From Diogma glabrata (Eukaryota > Arthropoda > Insecta > Diptera > Cylindrotomidae): a stretch of 64,000 nucleotides of DNA. The notes beneath the pieces are model-generated. The model was given only the letters and a program-made list of their open reading frames with translations, did not search any database and was not told the DNA's origin. Position numbers and translations under genes: made by a program. Location of the stretch: assembly GCA_963693315.1 (NCBI GenBank), contig OY856187.1, forward strand, positions 377,355,241 through 377,419,240, in the 5' to 3' direction. Of this stretch, positions 58,016 through 64,000 are shown one piece after another; the first letter of the stretch is position 1; every line of letters begins with the position of its first letter.

Positions 58016-60340
58016 GCCGGAACAGAAGTTCCTAAATATATTAAGTTTTACAAATTTAACAAGTGCAAATTGTGGTGTTCGAACCACTTAAATAAATTAA
58101 ATAAATTAAAGTTAAAATTCTAACAAAAGTGTTTCCATTAACTCTAAAGAAACAGTGAAAACCGCCAGGGTGTTTTCAACTTGGAAGATATCGAGAAAAC
58201 TTACTAGCAACCAAACAGTAAGTACTTCTTTTAAATTTAAATATTTGTGGAAGAGTTGCAACCCTCTGGGGAAGCACCACATGGACGTATATCTTTCTTT
58301 TTTTTGTTTTTTCTTATATTTTTTGTTAAAGAACAGATAACTAAACAATAAATCGTATCACATACAAAATATGACATAGGCCAATATTTCATGATATGAT
58401 AGAGAAAATAAAGTAAAATAAAAGTTAATTAGTAAGTTTTTTTTTGAAAAATTTGCTGAAACAAAAAAGGGATTGTCAAATCCAGCTAGTGGCACATTCC
58501 TTAATCATGTAACCCTGTGTCTTTTTAATGATTAAAACACACAGAGTTATATGAAGGCTGGTTTCTTCGTGCAAGCAATAGCGTTTGACCATCAACGAAT
58601 ATTCCACAGCTAGGATTCAGCGTGCTATAGTTGGCTGATGCAGTTCATCCGCCACCATCATATATCACTTTGGCTAGTGATATCTCACTGCTGTTACCAG
58701 TGGCATGTAATATCTCACATTAACTCGTATGTCAATAGCATTGTTGTGTTTCTCCAACAACAACAACATCAAAAATTCGTAATCTTACATAGTCTTCCTG
58801 CATTTTTCATAAATAAATATTCTTATTAAATTCACGATATTACTCAAATGTTTGCCATAAAAAATAATTCAATTCAATTTAGAACCACTCTTCCCGTTCA
58901 ATTTCTTTAAAAGATAATTAGGCGATAAAAATAAGTTTGGGAAGTTATTGCCATTAAAACAAAGTTTGGTAGAATTTAACAAAAAGACGGAAATGTGGTT
59001 GCTACGTATTTCTTATCAAATAATATTTTAAAAATAATAATAATACTTTACGTTTTTCAATCTAGCACAACTAACGATAGTAAATATCTTAATTAATTGT
59101 TTTTTTGGTTAATTGGAAATAAAAAGATTTATGATTCTCTTATATGAAATAATCAAAAAAAAAGTAAGAACCGCAAAATAGGTTTCCTTTATTTGAACAA
59201 TATATATTTAATGTAGTTTATTCCAATTCGGGCCAACTAAAAATAATCTTTATGAGTATTTTGTATAATTATAGCGTGGATTGACAATTTAAACAAGAAA
59301 AAAACAATATTAAGAAGAACCATTTACTATAATTTATTTATTTTTTTGTTTTAAGATCACGTCATGATGTGATGATGAAAATGTAAAAATATATTTTCAA
59401 CGTTTTTGTTTTGTCATATGATTATTTGTATTAAGTTTGGATACTTAAATTTTAGGATTTGATAGCTTGCCAACTTTAGTTGATGACGTTTTCTTTGATA
59501 ATATGTGATGAAAAATATTTTTCTTCTTTTATTCTTTAACACAAATTGTAAAGGTAAAAACAGTTGGGCCTTGAAATACATATGGGGTATTCCACATGAA
59601 CGAGAACAAACAAAAATTTGTTTTCCTTCAAACCCTGGGGATCGATAGTACTCCATCAGAAAACAATTTTGGAATTTTTTCAGATTTTTTGGCCAACCCC
59701 CGAGGCATCCGTGCCTGTCACAAATTTAAAATTTTTTCCTTGGACGACAAACGTCTTCATTTTGTAACCAATTCAATGCGTATAAACAATTTTTAAGAAA
59801 TATTAGTTCGTTAGCATTTTTCCTGTAGAATACGATAAAAATACTCAAACGCCCCCTGCCGTTGGCCAAAAAAAAAACACCAAAATTGATTTTTGATTAC
59901 TAACAATCTCCAAAATTTGAAGAATGACAAGGAATGATTTGATGATTTGATTTTAGGTCGTTTTCTCAATTTAAAACTTCCAACAACACTACTCCCATTT
60001 GTCTAATATTTCGACTATGTCTAGGTTTTTGACAGTCAAAATTATTTTTGTTTTTTACTACTATCCTACTACTTCTACTCCTAGGTGAATTATGTAAACA
60101 ATAAAATTCATCGAATATTTTATGAACATCTGATTTCTCCCATTTCATTTGTGGTGTTAGGAAAAGCTTTTGAAGTTATTATTAAAGAAACTTGATGTTT
60201 CATTCCAAAACAGCGAATCCTTAGACAAATGGGCGAAGTTTTATTATAAATTTTGAGTTAAGAAACGACTAAATGTTAATTACTTAAATTTCAGTGCAGC
60301 ATTTCTTGCTGTAAGAAATTTGTGAAATTTTAAACAATTA
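58015..60340. other. Unassigned region
   Basis: A good splice-donor-like ACAGTAAGTAC at about 58216 would suit a non-coding 5' exon starting near 57911, but no downstream exon was recognised. Frames near 58112-58348 and 59596-59796 have no identifiable domain. Confidence 0.4.
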
Positions 60341-60350
60341 GTTCTTAGGA

Positions 60351-60900
60351 TTTTTAGGGTTCCGTACTTTGAAAAAGTAAAAACGGTACCTCATTGGTGA
60401 GACTTCGGGTTTTTTTTATTTTTAGAGTTCCGTACTTTGAAAAAGTAAAAACGGTACCCTATTGGTGAGACTTCGGTGTCCGTCCGAATTTTTACATAAT
60501 CGATTTACTTCCAAACTATAAGTGCTATCAACTTGAAATTTTCTACAGTTATTAAATGTGTTTTCCCACGCCTGTTGATAACAATAAAATTTCAAATATT
60601 TTTTTCATCTATATTTTATGGACATAGATAAGGAGATAGTAAAACAAAAGTTTTTTGTAAGGGATCGAGTTGAGTTTAGAAAAATCGAAAATGATGAAAA
60701 TATTTTTTAAAAAATTTCAATGAATTTTCGACTGCTTAGTTTTCGAATTATTGACAAAAACGATTTTTTTCTGCCCTACCCCCTTAACTTCAAACATTAC
60801 AAAAGAAAAAAATTTAAAAAATTCATGGTTGTAGGAATTTTGCATAAAAAATAACGTTTTTCTATTTCAAGCTAGGAAAATGCCATTTTAATATGGAGTT
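60351..60900 (+). repeat. GGGTTCCGTAC-headed repeat, copy 2, head duplicated
   Basis: The ~60-bp head occurs twice in tandem, at 60351-60410 and 60421-60480, separated by a T-run; only the second continues into the body shared with 12276-12600 (CTATCAACTTGAAATTTT, ATAAGGAGATAGTAAAACAA, TCGACTGCTTAGTTTT) and then one unit of the 290-bp repeat at about 60770. Confidence 0.8.
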
Positions 60901-60949
60901 AAATCTATGTGAAAGTGCAACTTTTTCTAACTAGTGACTGAAAATTTTT

Positions 60950-61900
60950 TTCTCACTAGTGGGTGAAAATAAATAAGTTTCGGTGTTTGCCTACAGGTGG
61001 TGGTTAAAACCAAATATTTAAAAATAATAATTTTAAATAGTATCAGTTGTAATTTCCCAAGGGCAGTGATAACTCGAAATAATTTTTGCCAAAAATTTCG
61101 AAAGCATGTATATTGATAAAAGCACGAGGCCGTAGGCCAAGGGCTATAATCAATACCACTTGCTTGAGGAATTTTTCAAAAAATTATGAGAATTTATCAA
61201 CGAACGAGGGATTTTTTGCCATTTTTCATTTCTTTATATATTTTTTATGAATTATACTTTGGCCTACTGTGATATCAGTTAATTATTTCAAAATTAGACT
61301 GATAATTTTTAATATCCCAGTAGGCCAGACGTATATAAATATTTGTTATTAGTATAATTCAAATTTTATTGGTGAAATTGATTGATGTCATTACATTTTA
61401 GAGAATTACATTGGTTTAAACTAAAATAAAACTGAGGCAAAATATTTTCTATAAAATTTCATATATTAATTGCTACAATTAGGCAATATTAAACATAATA
61501 TATAATATGTTACTGCAATTTACCCCATAACAAACATCAAAATCATAAATTGAAATACAAAGTTATATAACTATTTCCAACAATTTGCATGTATTTTTTA
61601 CATGGTAAATAGTTTTTACATGGTAAATTTTACAAGTTTTAAGCCTCAATCTGCGGAAAAATTCCTATTGAGCTGAATTTTTGTATGCACCTTTGTTATG
61701 GCATTTTAATGAATATGTGAAAAATCGACATTGATATCGTGCCGGCTAAAAAAGTTATGAAGGTCAAAAGGTCGCGAAAATCAGTTTTCCGCGAATATCT
61801 CGCGACCTATTGGTCAGAGGCAACAGAAGTCAGAGCAAAAATTGTTCATCGTGAAATTATCTACAAAAAATGATTGGTGCATTTTTCTGAAGGTCAACCG
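60950..61900. repeat. Repeat-rich DNA with two strong hairpins
   Basis: GGCCTACTGTGATAT at 61261-61275 pairs with ATATCCCAGTAGGCC at 61312-61326. GGTCGCGA at 61770-61777 pairs exactly with TCGCGACC at 61800-61807. A CGAGGCCGTAGGCCAAGGGC word near 61125 is also partly palindromic. These are likely MITE fragments; no gene. Confidence 0.5.
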
Positions 61901-61904
61901 TTTT

Positions 61905-63900
61905 TGGAGTAGAACGATTTTTTGTAGTCGAATTTTAAAAACATAACTAAGATCGTTCGTTTTTCACCTATAACTACTTCAGTTTTGATTTTATAAAAAA
62001 ATTTTGTCAACAAAAGTTGTAGATCTTAAAAAAATACATCGATTTTTTTCTTTGTACATGCAAAACAAAATTTTTTCAAGCTAAAAAAGAATGATTTTTT
62101 ATAGTCGAATTTTAAAAAAATAACAAATATCGTTCGTTTTTTGCCTATAACTATTTCCGTTTTGATTTTACAAAAATATTTTGTCAGAAAAAGTTGTAGA
62201 TCTTAAAAAAATACATCGATTTTTTTCTTTGTTCAAGCAAAAAAAAATTTTTACAAGCTTAAAAAGAACGATGTTTTGTAGTAGAATTTTAAAAAAATAA
62301 CTAATATCGTTAGTTTTTCGCAAATTTTTTTTCTTGAACAAAGAAGACAATGTATTTTTTTAAGATCTACAACTTTTGTCAGTGAAATTTTTTTGTGAAA
62401 TAAAAACTGAAATAGTTATAGGTGAAAAACGAACGATATTTGTTATTTTTTTAAAATTCGACTACAAAAAATCGTTCGTTTTAAGCTTGTAAAAATTTTT
62501 TTTTTTTTTTGCTTAAACAAAGAAGAAAATCGATGATTTTTTTTAAGATCTACAACTTTTGTCAACAAACTTTTTTTTTAAATCAAAACTGAAATAGCTA
62601 TAGGTGAAAAACGAACGATATTAGCTATTTTTTTAAAATTCGACTACAAAAAATCGTTCTTTTTAAGCTTGAAAAAATTTTTTTTGCTTAAACAAAGAAA
62701 AATATCGATGTATTTTTTCAAGATCCACAACTTTTGCTCACACAATTTGTTTTTAAATCAACAACGAAAGAGTTATAGGCGAAAAACGAACGATATTAGT
62801 GATTTTTTGTAAATTCGACTATAACTATTTTAGTTTCAATTTCGCCTATAGCTACTTCAGTTTTGATTTTATAAAAAAATTTTGTCAACAAAAGTTGTAG
62901 ATCTTAAAAAAATACATCGATTTTTTTCTTAGTTCAAGCAAAAAAAAATTTTTACAAGCTTAAAAAGAACGATGTTTTGTAGTAGAATTTTAAAAAAATA
63001 ACTAATATCGTTAGTTTTTCGCAAATTTTTTTTCTTGAACAAAGAAGAAAATCGATGTATTTTTTTAAGATCTACAACTTTAATCAACGAAATTTTTTTG
63101 TGAAATCAAAACTGAAATAGTTATAGGTGAAAAACGAACGATATTTGTTATATCTTTAAAATTCGACTACAAAAAATCGTTCTTTTTAAGCTTGAAAAAA
63201 TTTTTGTTGCTTGAACAAAGAAGAAAATCGATGTATTTTAAGATCTACAACTTCTAGCTGCATAATTTTTTTTGTAAAATCAAAATTGAAATAGGTATAG
63301 GCGAAAAACGAACGATATTTGTAATTTTTTTAAAATTCGACTACAAAAATCGTTCTTTTTAAGCTTGTAAAAATTTTTTTTGCTTAAACAAAGAAGAAAA
63401 TCGATGTATTTTTTTAAGATCTACAACTTTTGTTGACAAACTTTTTTTTTTAAATCAAAACTGAAATAGCTATAGGTGAAAAACGAACGATATTAGCTAT
63501 TTTTTTAAAATTCGACTACAAAAAATCGTTCTTTTTAAGCTTGAAAAAATTTTTTTTTGCTTAAACAAAGAAAAATATCGATGTATTTTTTTAAGATCCA
63601 CAACTTGTGCTCACTCAATTTATTTTTAAATCAACAACGAAATAGTTATAGGCGAAAAACGAACGATATTAGTGATTTTTATAAAGTTCGACTATAAAAA
63701 ATCGATCTCTTTTAGCTTTAAAATTTTTTTTTCGTATAAACAAAGAAAAACTCGATGTATTTGTACAAGATCCTCAACTTTTGCTCACACGATTTTTTGT
63801 AAAATCAAAACTGAAAAAGTTATATGCGAAAAGCTGATTGTATCTCGTTTTCTTTGCCCTTTGAACATAAAAAATAAAATGGCGAGTGGTAAATTTTTTT
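61905..63900. repeat. ~177-bp satellite with alternating orientation
   Basis: Units share GTTGTAGATCTTAAAAAAAT, ACATCGATTTTTTTCTTTG, AAGAACGAT and ATATCGTTCGTTTTTC blocks. Orientation is forward at about 61905-62310, reverse at 62320-62825, forward at 62830-63015 and reverse at 63025-63900. The forward-to-reverse junction (TTAGTTTTTCGCAAATTTTT) occurs twice, 701 bp apart, showing a higher-order duplication. Open frames inside are artefacts of low complexity. Confidence 0.85.
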
Positions 63901-64000
63901 TTAAAAATCTGAAAAAATTCGGGAATGCTTTTTAGACCATAAAGAACCTAATTCCGGTACGAGGTTGTGACAATTAAAACAAAGCTGATTTGGTGGGACA
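63900..64000. other. Right edge, another CTAATTCCG word
   Basis: Past the satellite the sequence contains ACCTAATTCCGGTACGAGG, reminiscent of the inverted TAGCACGGAATTAG motif of 7-11 kb. Too short to classify. Confidence 0.3.

Noticed and set aside
57887..58217. A host gene promoter with a first exon (TATA, TCAGTC, GTAAGT donor)
   Set aside because: No downstream exon or coding sequence could be tied to it, and an LTR explains the TATA and initiator equally well.
61905..63935. Phe/Lys/Arg-rich small frames
   Set aside because: They arise from the A/T-rich satellite and shift from unit to unit.

Overview
The window looks like AT-rich, repeat-dominated nuclear DNA from an insect. A dipteran-like host is my best guess, because the one host gene fragment resembles fly ribulose-phosphate 3-epimerase and the retroelements are Jockey-, RTE- and gypsy-type families. 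There are no operons, no bacterial signals, no intact tRNA or rRNA gene and no CRISPR array. Almost everything recognisable is mobile or repetitive DNA; long AT-rich stretches between elements carry nothing I can name.

Layout. 1-5.3 kb: a foldback repeat at the left edge, unassigned AT-rich DNA, a pair of direct repeats and two tRNA-like SINE remnants. 5.69-6.76 kb: an island of higher GC with no intact gene. 6.83-11.16 kb: nested inverted repeats carrying a recurring TAGCACGGAATTAG motif, a 375-bp (TAAA)n microsatellite and a 520-bp MITE. 11.38-15.0 kb: inverted arms enclosing a GGGTTCCGTAC-headed repeat, a 290-bp tandem repeat and a 594-bp duplication; another foldback follows at 15.1-15.6 kb. 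16.9-17.85 kb: a decayed gypsy integrase on the minus strand.

20.4-30.0 kb is the most coding-rich part. Two non-LTR retrotransposons lie tail to tail: a plus-strand copy wrecked by frameshifts and a minus-strand Jockey-like copy whose ORF2 (885 aa, endonuclease plus reverse transcriptase) is uninterrupted. Immediately beyond, at 30.434 kb, is the first 143 codons of ribulose-phosphate 3-epimerase. The frame then runs directly into an ~870-bp array of an 11-bp repeat, and I cannot find the second half of the enzyme in the window.

31.9-39.2 kb is a cluster of palindromes: an 881-bp foldback, a ~2.0-kb foldback whose arms are ~140-bp tandem repeats, an 1820-bp inverted repeat and a 532-bp Harbinger-like MITE with a TAA target duplication. 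40.9-43.9 kb and 48.4-49.4 kb hold three more decayed non-LTR fragments. 45.9-46.85 kb is a degenerate tandem array. 50.6-54.5 kb and 56.2-56.8 kb hold further MITEs, foldbacks and repeats; 57.0-58.0 kb may be an LTR followed by a primer-binding-like site. The right end (61.9-63.9 kb) is a ~177-bp satellite whose units alternate in orientation, with a 701-bp higher-order duplication.

The strongest candidates for something undescribed are the foldback element with tandem-repeat arms, its neighbouring palindromes, the alternating satellite, and the truncation of the epimerase by an 11-bp satellite. All boundaries were read by eye and most are good to about 10-30 bases.
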